Source: Trichaptum fuscoviolaceum (Eukaryota; Basidiomycota; Agaricomycetes; Hymenochaetales; Trichaptaceae). From it: 64,000 nt of DNA. The DNA lies in assembly GCA_910574455.1 (NCBI GenBank), contig CAJSYZ010000010.1, forward strand, positions 1,454,770 through 1,518,769, in the 5' to 3' direction. The notes below the pieces were generated by a model. That model worked only from the letters and a program-made list of their open reading frames with translations. It was not told the origin of the DNA and searched no databases. How positions within the stretch are numbered: position 1 is the first letter of the stretch; the number at the start of each line of letters is the position of its first letter. The position numbers and the translations under genes were made by a program. Of the stretch, positions 33,435 through 45,615 are shown piece after piece.

Positions 33435-36100
33435 ATGTTCGCCCAACAAACCCGACCTTTCTTTCAAGTCTTGTTAGATATCTCTGCATCTAAGGTCGCA
33501 GCTCTCACTGCGCCATTTCGGGACCTCCTCAGCTCTCTGGTTCCGAAACGGATGAGAAGATCGAGGGACGTGGGGAGCGATCAACACGCATCAGTCTTTG
33601 TAAACACCCCTTTATCATCTGGGTTTTCGCATGCTGCGCCAACAAGTCTACGTCAGTCCTCTTGCGTCTTCAATAGATTGGGCGCAAACGTCAATGGGTC
33701 CTCCACAAACATAAGAGTTGCTCAGCCTCAGATCCAAAGCGTTTTGGAGATCCAAGGAAGACCGGTGTCAGATGATGATACAACACATGCACCTGAATTC
33801 TGCATGAGTCCAACCGATATACCACAGATTAGTGGGGAGCTCAAACTGAAGCCGACTGTTCCGTCCGAATCAAAGCGATATGACAGGACTACGGTTGTGT
33901 AAATATCCATTTCCATTCTTATTTTATCCAGGATGGCTAACTTTAATTAGACCAGAAAAATCTGCGGAATGGATTGTCGACGCTTTTGCGATGGAGTTCA
34001 GGTACAAGTGAGTTCCCGGTGTTCATTATTTATTCAAAGTTCGATTCCGTGCTGAACAAACTTCGCAGACGCAAAGCAAAACAACCAGAAGGATGGGAGC
34101 CCTGCGTTCATCCTGAAGGAATGTTATACCATCGGAAAACCGCCCAGGACATTGTCTTTCTAACAGACGCGGATGTCTGTGAGGTGGACGTGCTACAGAA
34201 GGTCAACCACGCTTCAAGCGAGCTAGAAGTCAGAATTGCACAGTTTCTTTCCAGGCACAAAAGCATGATTCCTATTGACCACTTCCCTCTTGAAGTAGTC
34301 CTGGAGGCCGAAGATCCTAAGGGAGACGAATGGGAGTACTACATTGTAGACCATGCATCCCAGCACATCCTCTGGGTGCACAGACATACGCTCACGACAA
34401 ACATCTACAAAGGTGCAGAATCCGAGGCGCACATTGGTAAGCTCGTCTGAAATTAGAAATCGTTATTGCGCGGCTGAGAGTATTTGAAGGTCATTTACTC
34501 AAGGTCGAATACTACCAGCATCTTACTTACTATCCTCACTACCAAAAGCTGAGCGAAAATTTCATTGACGAGACACGAGGTATCCTTGTCTGGGGATTGG
34601 CCGGTAAGCTCTGAAATGGCGAACTCGATGCACTCATGCTCACTCCTTTCACTATTCACTTCAGATTCTTTGACATCTCTAGATTCTCTCACACCATACG
34701 ATGAAAAGACTATGGATCGTTTCCTCAAGTTAATGAAGCACTTGAAAGGTAATGCGATCCGATTAGCCCTTTCCGCTCCAGCTGATGCGACACACTCCAT
34801 CATAATCTGTAGACCTAAAGGATAAGGCACCAGCTCATTACATAGCAACAGCAGGTACGGCCACGAATGAAGTAAAATGCTCGTGCATTAACTAACTGCT
34901 TCATATTTCTCCACTTAAGCCCGACTCCGGATGGTTTTCGGTGCGTACCATCAATCGGCCTTGAAAAATCAAGTCATCTAATATAACAATCAGAGAACGC
35001 TCGGTTCAACAACTTCAGCGGCCTTCCTTGTGCTCGTCTTACTCGTAACCAGAGCGTCCGGGGTCATGCACGAGAAGGCCCCTCTCTTTCCTTTCGCATC
35101 ATATCTCTGCTCTTCTTAGGAGTTCCGGCGAAAACCCTGAAGTTTCTTGACGGAGTCTACATGGACAATATTGTCTTTCAGGCACCCTTCCGGTTGTTTG
35201 TGACTAGAGTTTCGAGTGGATGGCAGCAAGACGTCATCAATGTAAGTTATCATTTTACCCCGAGGCGAGTTTTACTCATACTTGAGATACACAGGCAGCA
35301 GTTCTGTTCACCGCAAACATTGCGTTTCTTGCCATACCCACCCTTCTTCCAACAGATACCGGCGACATTAATGCGGCAGCGACCGCGAGCATCGTGTCAA
35401 TTATCCTATCTCTTAGTAGTATTATTTTCGGGCAACTCTTGAGCAAGAAAATTGAAGCGCTCGCGGAGGAGCCAACTACCACCGTCGTAAGTACCAACTC
35501 AGTCCAAAATGACATCATTGAATTGCATCTCATATAATGTACTGTCATACAGGCCGAATACTATAGAGATTGGTGGAATCCTAAAAGGGGCCTTTCGAAG
35601 CTGGCTGTAATGTACAGTCTCCCTTACGTGTTAATGATCTGGGGGTGTGTCTCATAGCCTCTCATAGCGGTGTTCACCTAACCGATGCGTGATTTAGGGC
35701 CATTGCCTTCATACTGGGCATCTTCATATTCACCTTTCGAAACTTCAAGGCGAACACACAAATCATAGTCATCATAGCCTTTCTCGCCGGCGCGCTTCTT
35801 CTCTGCCTATGGATCGTCTTCGAAATTACCGGATGGTGTTCATTATCGCCATTGTTCCGTCACCCAAAGCAGCTGCTTATGAAGATGGGGCTCATGCCAC
35901 GAGATAATGATGACAAAAGCGACCTGAAACCGAATAGAATCAGGCGCAAGGTCACACTAGGGTTTGCTATGATTGTCAGAATAATGACTAAGTTGAAGCC
36001 AAACGGTCGGAAACGTGGACCGGAGTACGAGCCTGTCAAATATCGGGAAGACGATGCACAACTCTGGCAGTCGACAACTCAAGTGGAAAGTATGGTTTAA
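33435..36100 (+). CDS. WWTM5: WW-like / four-TM membrane protein, intact
   Basis: Eleven exons with clean junctions. The N-terminus is MFAQQTRPFFQVLLDISASK, exon 1 ends SESKRYDRTTVV, followed by a short PEKSAEWIVDAFAMEFRYK exon. Then EGWEPCVHPEGMLYHRK, IVFLTDADVCEVDVLQK, WEYYIVDHASQHILWV, KGAESEAHIG, YYQHLTYYPHYQKLSENF, TSLDSLTPYDEKTMDRFL, ARLRMVF, NNFSGLPCARLTRNQSV, DGVYMDNIVFQAPFRLFV and WQQDVIN. The four TM segments include LFTANIAFLAIPTLLPTD and IVSIILSLSSIIFGQLL, then MYSLPYVLMIWG and AIAFILGIFIFTFRNFKAN. The basic tail is about 85 residues. This copy is the clearest template for the family's gene structure. Function unknown. Confidence 0.8.
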
Positions 36101-36312
36101 GGCGGCCACAGTCTAAACCAATTCCTTTTGACGACGTTAATAAGACGATTTTGTTCTTTGTTTTCATACGGGAAGTTTGTATCTCATTTCTGGGCCTTGT
36201 TGCAATATATTGTTCATGCTTGTAATCATATTATCGGATTTACACAATATTCTCGGTATTTGCTACTAATACATTATTTGGTGATGTAAGTTCCATTGAT
36301 GTTGCGACAAAA

Positions 36313-37165
36313 TTAATATCCTCCACGAGCTGCGCTACCAGCCCCTCCCGCTCCGGTGATACCGTAGTTTGCACCACCGCCAAGCTCATTGACGTTTGTT
36401 GCACCTGCGCCGGGGTTGTGGCCTCCCAAATGACGGTGATCAGGATGAGCCCCGTGTGCTACTGCGCGTTCGCGACGCGCTAGCGCGGCTTGCTCAAGGC
36501 GCTCAGCTTCGGTAAGCTCGGAAGCTTGTGCTTTAAGTGCTGCAGCCTCCCTGAGAAAACAACAATACATCCATTAGAAAACTTGATTTTATCAAAAAAG
36601 TAATTTTTGAATACGTACTGTTCCTTAGCAAGGCCCTTCGCCTTCAGATTCTGGCTGCCGATCATTGTACCAACGACACGCTCGACCTTGCCCTCCAAGC
36701 GCTTTCCTCCTCCTCCACCCGTAGAGTGAGCGGGATTGATCGGGTTGCCCGACGCATCGGTCTGAGGACGCATCGGGTACTCTGCGGCCTGGGCATTTGA
36801 TCCTGGCACAGTCGCGCCCGATGCAGGACCCAAGCCTGGCTGCGCACCATTGTAGTTATCGTCCCATTGACCGGCTCCAGCACCAGCACCCGCACCTCGC
36901 GGCATGTTTTGAGTAGCAATGGGAGCGTTCGGTGACGGGTAAAGCGGATCATGATGGTATTGAGAGCCTACGCCGGCACCACGGCCACCTGCGAAGTTGT
37001 CCTGCGTGCCATCGTTACGTTGATTGTTAAGGTTGTTGTTACCGTCATAGCCGGCAGCGTTGTTTCCAGAAAACTTTGAATGCAAGAATGAGCTAATGAA
37101 TCAAAGGATCTATGGGTCACAAATAGTAGACTCACTTCGTCACGGTTCTTTTTGAACAACGGCAT
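36313..37165 (-). CDS. Class B CsbD-like protein 2
   Basis: Three exons like the paralogue at 27006-27821. The first exon reads MPLFKKNRDE. The middle exon is rich in Gly, Asn and Ala (GRGAGVGSQYHHDPLYPSPN, then GPASGATVPGSNAQAAEYP). It contains GGGKRLEGKVERVVGTMIG and SQNLKAKGLAKEQ before a GTACGT donor. The last exon (36313 to about 36551) reads EAAALKAQASELTEAERLEQ and RRERAVAHGAHPDHRHLGG, ending SAARGGY. Convergent with WWTM5, 212 bp apart. Probably a soluble stress-related protein. Confidence 0.7.
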
Positions 37166-37275
37166 TCTTGTTATCAAGGGGTTTGTGTTTGAGTGTGTAT
37201 GAAGACTATTTGAGGTGAAGATTTAGCCACTTGAAGGACACCTTCCTCGCCATTATATATGGCCTCTACTGAGCC

Positions 37276-37331
37276 TTGGTTAATCTTCCGGTGGGGTATC
37301 TTTATGTCAGAATGAGCTAATGCATGATGTT
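37276..37331 (-). promoter_or_regulatory. 56-bp promoter block conserved with class B gene 1
   Basis: Partner of 27967-28022. The same ungapped string of identical pieces begins TTGGTTAATCTTCC and ends ATGATGTT, about 111 bp upstream of the ATG at 37165. Confidence 0.55.
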
Positions 37332-37970
37332 AGACTATATGGTGCTGCATCTCATAAGCCCCACAGGAGACGACTTTATTTAGCATCATTATGTACCCCG
37401 CATCGCATTAATACTGAAGCAAGCTGGGCTGTGGCAATGAAAGTATTTTTCGGTCTTGGAGCAATGTTTCATTTTTATCACGAGGCTATGGTAGGAACAC
37501 GAAGAGCTGCAATTGTAGACACGAAGAGGTTGGCAAGAGCAGCAGAACAGGAGTACTTCAAGACTTACCCCTTAGCCTGCCATGAACCAATTGATGTTAT
37601 TCCAGATTGATGACCTTCGCAATCGTTGTTACAAAGAGATAATGCCATATTTTCACGAATAATCCGACATAGAATGTGTTAGGATTGCTTGTACGCCAGT
37701 GCACGGATGCGTGCGATGCAATAAATGGTTGGTCAACAACATTCAAGTTTCGGGCTGGAGTACAGTAGTAACTTGAACTGGTTGATGACGTCACTGCATC
37801 GTTACTAGTAGCCTGAGGTTCAAATTCAAGCACAACTGTCATTCCGTCCTTTCCTTCTCCAACGGTACTCATCCCACCCAATACATACAAATACAAATAC
37901 AACTGCTTTCATACCTATTCGTTCATTCGGTGACTGATAACTGGTGATGTGTCTCCGAGATGCCAAGGGA

Positions 37971-38318
37971 CTAAGGCAGAACGAATCGCAGAAGACTAGA
38001 CAAACTGGATCGTTTTTGTGAGGGAGAGGGAGGACGAGAACTCGAAGGCCACTCTTGTCCACCATGTGTCTTTCCTCCTGTTAATGCTGGCTGCTCGGAA
38101 TGAAGTGGCTGTGTAGTTGGTGGAAGACCGCATGCGAGGGTGCTCGCGTTGACTGCTGACGGAGGTCGTGGTCTGGTCCGGGCGCTGGCTGACGGACAGC
38201 TAACTCTTCCGTACATCCTACGAGAAAACAGCTGGTAAGTAAGATGTTCACATCCAATATCGAGGTCACGAAGTACTTACATCCCACTCTTACCGAATGT
38301 GATGCGAATTGCGCTCAT
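37971..38318 (-). CDS. Possible small Ser/Pro-rich protein, unrecognised
   Basis: Two candidate exons: MSAIRITFGKSGM (ATG at 38316-38318), then a GTAAGT donor and a TAG acceptor just before MYGRVSCPSASARTR, continuing in frame to a stop at 37971. About 94 residues, rich in Ser and Pro, with no recognised domain. The splice sites are good, but there is no other support. Confidence 0.22.
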
Positions 38319-39601
38319 ATCTTTTGGTTCAGGCAGTTGCGAGCTGTTGCGAAGACACCTTGAGTTTAACTCCCACAGCGATCGGAAATGCGAACGTACT
38401 TTCGAGATGTGAGTGCAGTTAGTCAATTGGAGTTGGAGGTTGACTTGTGTGCTGCATACTTGATGTCGTCAACTTTTTATACCTCAATCTCTGTAGTCCG
38501 GACCCAAGTAAGGCTGTGCGGCGGCGAGCTCACTGATGCGTTGTTCTGCACAGCTATACGGGAGGACCTGTCTATTCCGTGCGTGTTTTCAACGTGTAGA
38601 AGAACAATCGGAGCTCCTACTGGGCCGCTGGAAAGGCCTGCCAAATTCCAATCGAAATTACATCTGATATCCAAATTTAAATTTCCGAATAAGCGCTGAG
38701 AGCCGTCCCAACATCTGCTTCCGACACTGCGGCCAGTCAACTCTACTTCAAGTTGTCCCCCACGCACTCAGGGATAGTGAACGAGCTTCACTGGTCATTC
38801 GGGACAGGAGAATATCGAGAGTGAGGGCTTGAATGATACTATCGAAGGTCAATTTACCCTCCATCGATATCGCTTCCATGAGCGCCTTGGCCTCTACGTG
38901 CCTTCATTGTCCTATATTTGCAATAGCGACATCAACAACTTATGTTTCAACGAAGCGCCCCGCACTGGCTTGCACATCGCACTCCAATGTCCTTGCAGAC
39001 TCATACCAGTGACACTCAGGCCCAGTCAAGCTTCCGAGGAACCGCTCATGTAACATTCATCTGATAAATGAAAATCAACGGCCTCCACGACTAACTCCTA
39101 AGTGTTTGTCGCTTAGCGTCGCGGCCGATATCCAGCCTTCATCGACAGTACTCGCGCTATGAACAGGTGCCAGTTTGTAATTCGGAGGCGCGGTGTCAGC
39201 CCCAAGTCTGAATGATCAAATGATGCACGTCAGCCAACGATTAAAGTCGGTAATGTACATATCTTCAGTTTGTGTGGTCCAGGTTGATACCTTACGGACT
39301 CAAGCTCTTCCGATCTAGTATTCTAGCAATGTCTCATTGGAATAGACTCGTCTGAAGTGGAAGTTTTGTCAGCTTTCGGAAAGGGACCACAGTTTCTGAC
39401 TTTTGATCCTGCCCTTTATCTCATGTTGAATGAATGTTTTTACATTTTCTTCAGTCATACATGGTGTATACCAGATTATCAAAACTAATGAAGACGCTAG
39501 AAACAAGTATTACAGCTCACACTGAAAATATCCAAAACATCAACAGTTACACCCAGATAAAATTAATGTAGTGCACAACAAGCATGGCGTCTCCTCGTAC
39601 A

Positions 39602-42169
39602 TCACAACAAATCGCCCATCCTCCCTCCTTTTTCGGCCCTCACCTTACCATTCTCTGAGTAAGTTGCTTCCACATCAGATACTCTCGCATCTGCCGCATC
39701 ATCAACTCCTTCGCCCGCCACGGCACTCCCCTTAGCATCCCTCTTCACACGGTGCCTCAACGCAATCAAGAAACCGTTTTGCTCGGCCTCAACTCCCGAT
39801 GAGCCGGACGCATTCCCCGCCACGCCACTTCCGGCGAGAGCGTGCATGTCCCTCTCGCGCCGTCGTTGCTTGCCGCGGAAGAGGAAGATGGACATTGTGA
39901 GGGAGAAAATTGTTGCGCCGTTGAAGATCAGTGACCGTCGCATATTGCGTGGGGGTGATGCGGATTCGGAATCGCGGAGGGCAGACATGACTTAAAGCCA
40001 AAGCAAAGATATTAAGAGTCACGGAATATTTAAGTTGACAGAAAAAAACGTACTGAGCACGAATACAATACCAAATAAGTTACCACTAAATGTGTGTACA
40101 TTAGGAGAGTGTCCGCAGGACTGGAATGTTGTGAGACGTTACGCACCTCCACCATAGAATCGCTGCACTCGCACTACTGTTCCTCGTTAGCTCACAACCA
40201 AGCTCGAGGCCGACGGGTAGCATGGTCACACTGAACACGCCAATCAGTACAAACAGCGCATACAGCGCCGCGGTGTTATTAGGTCGCGCAGCCCAGATGA
40301 GGGCGAGCCAGCACGCAGCGATTATGGGTGCGAAGATACGTGCGGCAAGACCAAGATGGTGCGTGAAGACGCGGTCGAAGAGGGGGGCGGTGATAATAGC
40401 TGCGACTATGCCTGAAAGTAGGAGCGCAGCACCCTGTAAAAAGCAGAATATATGTGAGTATAGGCAGATAAAGCAGAAGTGCGTAGAGAGACAGACCATG
40501 AACCCCGCAGTGTCGTCAGAATACCCGTACGGTTCGAGAATCTCGTTTGAGAGAAGGGCGAACGTATTTGTTCTGACAGTCAATTCTTAATATAATCCAT
40601 ATAAAATACGCAGATAAAGGAGGCGCACCCGGAAACGAAGACCCCAAAGATCGTCACCAAGATGAAAAAATCGATTCGTTCACGGAGAGTCATGTACGTG
40701 TCTTCGGCGTGATCGACGTCAACCGAGGCATTTTTGGAATGAGTATTTTGAGGGTTAGGACGAGGGAGAAGACCGAAGCATGCACGAAGTGTGGTGAGGA
40801 AGTGGGGCGAAGGATGCGATCCAGAGTAAGCTATAATGGAGAGGAGATAACTCAGTACTGCGCTTTGTTATTTGAGCCAGAGGGGGAAAAGCGTACATGG
40901 TGGTGTAGGGGGTTTTGCACTAATAATGAGGGCAAAAGGTGCTGCAGCTGTCGATATGATGCCCAATACGAGAACCTGCATCGCAGCCGAAATAAGAGGA
41001 GTAAGATTGAGATCCAGGAGGCTTGGTACATACACACCGAACTTCTGACACCCGTGATCAGTGGAGAGATGAGCTGACCGAGTGCCCCACCAACTGGGTT
41101 AGCTATTCATACCAGTTATTAGTCTATGTAGTGGAGAAGCGGGGATAAAAGCACGACAAGAGGGAAGACCGGAAATAAACCTTCCATTGGCGAAGAAGGA
41201 TCGACGATCAATCAATCAAAACAGTATAGATCTCCTTCCACATCGACGTGATTCCGAACTCACCGATGGACATCAGCATGGTTGCTGTTGTTCGGCCTTT
41301 TAAATCAAACCAGGTTTCGGAGAACTTAGGTGCGAGGACTTGGAATATTGCTTGGGCTACGGCACCCAGAAACTGAGCGAAAACGATGAATAGTTTAAAT
41401 CAGACTATTCTCCATCTTTTCCGTAGTGGGTGTATGTGAAATTATGTACGCACTTGACCAATAATTAGGAGAGCATATGCGCCATGCGAGTTAAGGGACT
41501 TCGCTGTTCCTGCATAGCGCACCCAGGCTCCGGCTAAGAGGAAAACAGATCCTATGAAATACTGAACAGTCAAAAGATAGGTCAGTGCTGAGGCTAGGAG
41601 AGAGTAAACAGCCTCGAAGACGCACCGAAGTTCGTAGACCATATCTGGAGCAGATGACCGGAACTAAAGGTGCGATGGCGATGTAGGTTAGGGAAATAAT
41701 ATTGCCCAGCCAGTTGACGTCGTCGAGGCTGATACCGAAAGTCTCAGAAGCTAAGTAATACAAACATGAGCAGGGGGAAACCTTATAAGACATTCGGAAA
41801 CGTACTATCGTTTGCGATAGGCCCGAACCATGGCCAATTCATGCCCCCCGCAACGTTCAGAACCATGATCGCCACTAATCCCGCAAACCGCATCTTGTAT
41901 AACTTATACGAGTGAGCGCCTACGTCGCCGACTGACTGGACGTCGGAGGACACTAGTAACGTCCGTCGATCAATGCCACTGCCTGCCTCGCCTCGTTCCC
42001 GCCTCTGCCCGTCCGCCGAGCGCAATTCCTCGAGCATGATGATATCCGTCGCCTTCGACTTTTCTCTTCCTAGCGCGTCTGTGCGCGTCGAGTGACTGTC
42101 AGACGTGGGCGAAACCGCTGGAGGGGCGCGCTGCCCAAAAGCCTCAGCCTCCTCGGGTAGATAAGGCAT
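39602..42169 (-). CDS. MFS transporter, FLVCR family
   Basis: Integral membrane transporter with about 12 TM segments. Animal FLVCR1/2 move choline, ethanolamine or haem; the fungal substrate is not known to me. Signatures in order: YKLYKMRFAGLVAIMVLNVA, GMNWPWFGPIAND, DDVNWLGNIISLTYIAIAPL, AWVRYAGTAKSL, APKFSETWFDLKGRTTATML, NPVGGALGQLISPLITGV, YMTLRERIDFFILVTIFGVF, NTFALLSNEILEPYGYSDDT, GAALLLSGIVAAIITAPLFD, LPVGLELGCELTRN and NMRRSLIFNG. The N-terminus is long, Ser-rich and presumably cytosolic; so is the C-terminus. About nine introns with readable GT-AG sites; one (between MLMSIA and NPVGG) is unusually long at about 190 nt. The gene reads intact. Start at MPYLPEEAEAFG. Confidence 0.88.
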
Positions 42170-43122
42170 TTCCGGGTTCCTATTCCTGATCGTTCAAGCG
42201 TCCGCACCGTCCAGTGCCTTGTTCCTCCCCGTCAGCGAGCTCCAGGCTCGCTGTGTAGACTGGCGAGGAGTATGCTATGGATATGGAGTAGGGGTTAGAG
42301 GGTGGTGGAAGAAGGTGAACAAGACCAGATTGTAGGCGAAACGGATGCAGTGATCACTGGGTATGCTCCATACAGCAAAGTGAGAACAGCCATATGCACT
42401 TCTCAATTGATCCAACGCTTTTTCTTCCGACACACATGTGCGTTGTGTCAATCACTAGCAAATCTTCGTAGATAACTGGTTAGTGAAGTGTGATTAGAGT
42501 TTGAACTTTGAAATGTGTTGCTACAATTTTTGTCTTCGCAGGTGCCTGTCGCGCGACTCGCGGGCGAACATATGCCTGGCAACTAGTGGGTCAACGTCTC
42601 GATAGTCACTTGCATGAACAAATTTCATTCGCACATTCAGAGAGAAGAACAGCTAGCATTGGAGATGATTGACATGGATTCTTCATGAATCAAGAGATGT
42701 AGAAGAAAAGCTAAAAATATGAAAGAAAGTGGACAACCGTGTCTTCGCTGTGTTCGAAATCGTCCGGCGGATTCGGCAAATCGCTCACTGGCTTGAACCG
42801 GGGTGCCGGCCGCTTCAAGTCCGCCATCTGAGAGCTGAGCTACATACTACACATCTTGACCGCTATAGCTTGGGAAGCTGCTCATCGCGGAAGGCTGAAA
42901 CGACAACGGAAACACGGGCAGGCTGCGGTGAGCGAACCGCAAGTTGCTATGCACGGTCTATCAGGGCTGACATCCGATTTTACCCCCAAAGGATCGCATT
43001 TACTAGTCATTTACGTCGAATTTACCGACATATTTAAGTCCTTGCTCAGACATCCTTAGCCTTTGCGCTTTCTGCAGCTATCTCTCCACAAAATCAACAA
43101 AAACCGAAGGGAATATCAAATC
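42170..43122. other. Divergent promoter region, transporter / coenzyme A gene
   Basis: Separates two divergent genes. Parts of 42730-42860 mimic tRNA arms on the minus strand, but no full cloverleaf forms. A 102-codon plus frame at 42729 has no support. Confidence 0.45.
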
Positions 43123-44598
43123 ATGTCGACTGGCCGAACATCACCAGGCGGAGCGCCTTTCTCAGCCGAGTCATACTTCGCGACGCAGCCTCCACCACCG
43201 ACTCTAGAAAGCGACGTGCAGAAAGTCCGTGCATTCGTAACGAAGCAAAATAATGCGGGGAGACGGGTTGTGTTGGTCACTGTGAGTACGAAATATAGCC
43301 CTTTTCCCCAAGTAGACTGACTGTTTCACCACTCTGATGTCTCTTCTTTCGTACGTATGGAAATATGTGGCATTGAAAGAGCGGAGGCACGACGGTCCCC
43401 CTTGAGCTCAATGTGTGAGTCTGCTGTCTGCACGCTCGTCCACCGTCGGTGAGCCTAAGATTGGCCTCGCCTTGCAGTGTGCGCTTCCTTGACAACTTCA
43501 GCGCCGGTGCGTCACCATTACATCCGCTTACATGCATTTAACCAACAATACCCCATCGCACTTCAATTATAAATGCATTAGGAACGCGTGGTGCGACGTC
43601 CGCAGAGTACTTTCTCCGGGCAGGCTACGCCGTCATCTTCATGCACCGGCAACACAGCCTACAACCTTTCAGTCGGCATTACTCGCACTCTACGAACCCG
43701 TTCCTCGACTTCCTCGAACTGGAAGATGACTCACAATCTCCGCACAAGTCGCATATAGCTGTCCGACCGACAGATCCGGAACATCTGCTTCGCGTACTTT
43801 CGCAGTACAAGACCGTTCAACGAGCGGGGACGCTCCATACGGTGACATTCGTGACGGTGAACGAGTATCTATGGCTCCTGAAAGCTTTGGCGGGAGAGTT
43901 GAATTTGCTGGGCCGGAGTGCGTTGTACTACCTTGCTGCGGCTGTCAGTGATTTCTTCTTGCCGAGGGAGCGAATGGTAAGTCCCATTCAACGTACAAAA
44001 GCTTCTTTGACTCATTCTGTGCAGAGCGAACACAAAATTCAATCAGGAAAAGGCAGCCTTATCTTAGAAATGGATCAGGTACCGAAAATTTTGAAGCCGA
44101 TGGTGGATGAATGGACGCCGGACTCATTCATAGTCTCATTCAAGGTGCGCCTTTGTCATTACCTTTGCATATCTTGCTATTGATTACTCTTTGGTGCAGC
44201 TTGAGACCGATACGTCACTTCTTGTCCCGAAAGCCAGGGCTGCACTCGAACGGTACGGGCATCAGGTAGTGATCGGAAACGAACTACACCGGCGGAAATT
44301 CGAGGTCGTCTTTGTCTCTCGCGGAACTATCCCCGGTCCGTCAAGTACATCGTCTGCGCCCATTCCTACGCCCGCCCAGTCAGGATCCGGGCTGGGTACG
44401 ACGATATCGTCTCCAGCCGACTCTGCGCAGACACGAGACCTAAGCTCGGGTGAGATTACGGAGACATGGCTCCGGCTGGACGAAAACTCTGTCAACGCCG
44501 GCAAGGAGATTGAGGAAGATATCATCGATGAGCTCGTTCGTATGCATTCTGCGTGGATTGAGAGGGGAGCAGTGGAAGCTGTAGCGTCTTCAACCTAA
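43123..44598 (+). CDS. CAB2: Phosphopantothenate-cysteine ligase
   Basis: Coenzyme A biosynthesis: joins 4'-phosphopantothenate to cysteine (ATP-dependent in eukaryotes). After MSTGRTSPGG come VVLVTSGGTTVPLELNVVRF and LDNFSAGTRGATSAEYFLRA (split by introns), then AVIFMHRQHSLQPFSRHYS. The central part holds TFVTVNEYLWLLKALA and LYYLAAAVSDFFLP; the C-terminal part holds SGKGSLILEMDQVPKILKPM, FIVSFKLETD and VIGNELHRRKFEVVFVS. These are the DFP/PPCS family blocks in the expected order. Five introns; all junctions read. Start at the ATG at 43123, since the ATG 20 codons upstream gives no conserved sequence. A low-complexity Ser/Pro insert (about 44330-44450) lies near the C-terminus. The symbol follows the yeast name. 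Confidence 0.9.
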
Positions 44599-45615
44599 GA
44601 AAATGTTGTACATATAACATTTGGTGCGTGCCAAGTCCGTTATTGCTTGCTCGGTTCACTGATTTATTTTTGTTTGGAAGTTCTATTAGTATTAGGAATC
44701 TTCAAAATATATGGAACTTGCATTACATGTGGCGCGACGTATGACCTTGTGAATCACTTTCACTGTCGCTATGAAGGAATCGAACGTCTCGAGGCTTCCA
44801 ACTCAACACAACCTTCACTTGGAAGTCCTTGCTGGTACACTCTGCATGGAACTTTCGGAATCCTATCTGTCAGAAGTGGCGCAGAATGTCATGTCAGGAA
44901 ATTGGTAACTAAATATGCTCTACACGTGTTGTTAATTTTCTCGGTTCATATCATCATTTCACAATGAAGGACAACGACCCGACGAGCATAAGTGGCCGTC
45001 TCCATCGTCGGTCGGGCGAAGCGAACAACGTAGCAAATCTCCACGCGGCGAAAGAGGCAAGCTAAGAGCTGAGCGCACTTGGCCTATGCGCCCACCTCGA
45101 TGCAAAGGAATAATGTAAGGTAATTGAAGGCACTCAGCTGAAGGACATAGCAACGACCACGATTTGCACGGTATGCAACCACCCGGACAATGAACTCGGT
45201 CAATTTGTGGTCGCTAACAAACAAACCGATTTTGGCATGTGGTGGTTCGATTTGATTGGGCGCTCAATTGATGGGCGAATCAGATTGCCTATTTTGGCAC
45301 CGCCACCACGCTCGGAACTCCGGCCGAATATGGCTTTTCAACCATCGAGGCTATTGTGCTAGGACTATAAAAGCTGAGTACCTGGCCCAAGTCTTCCCTT
45401 CATTACCCCCACCTCTTCTCGCATTAAACACTTATTCCTGAGGCCGGATCCTCGATACCTTCCAAACTTCTGACTTTCCGACTCTCATTCATTATCAACT
45501 CACGCATATATCGCACTGCTCTCTCTGTATTCGCATTCATTCACGATCATCACACATCAATTCTACCTTGCTCGTATCTCAGTTTCTCTAGTTTAGTCTA
45601 GTCCACGCTATCAAC
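44599..45615. other. Intergenic with promoter of the secreted-protein gene
   Basis: No gene seen. The last 250 bp hold a TATA box and a CT-rich leader. Confidence 0.5.
45366..45373 (+). promoter_or_regulatory. TATA box of the Egh16-like gene
   Basis: TATAAAAG about 245 bp upstream of the ATG, followed by long pyrimidine-rich tracts typical of strongly expressed basidiomycete genes. Confidence 0.55.

Larger units (their letters stand above)
37166..39601. other. Intergenic, weak candidates only
   Basis: Holds the class B promoter block at 37276-37331. Minus-strand frames at 37597-37902 (reads TVVLEFEPQATSNDAV) and 38477-38767 (reads MRGGQLEVELTGRS), and a plus frame at 38829-39053, have no recognised family and no joined structure. 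Confidence 0.4.

Noticed and set aside
42730..42860. Possible minus-strand tRNA (GTAGCTCAG, GGACTTGAA, GGTTCAAGCC)
   Set aside because: D-stem, anticodon stem and T-stem do not pair in one consistent cloverleaf, even allowing an intron.
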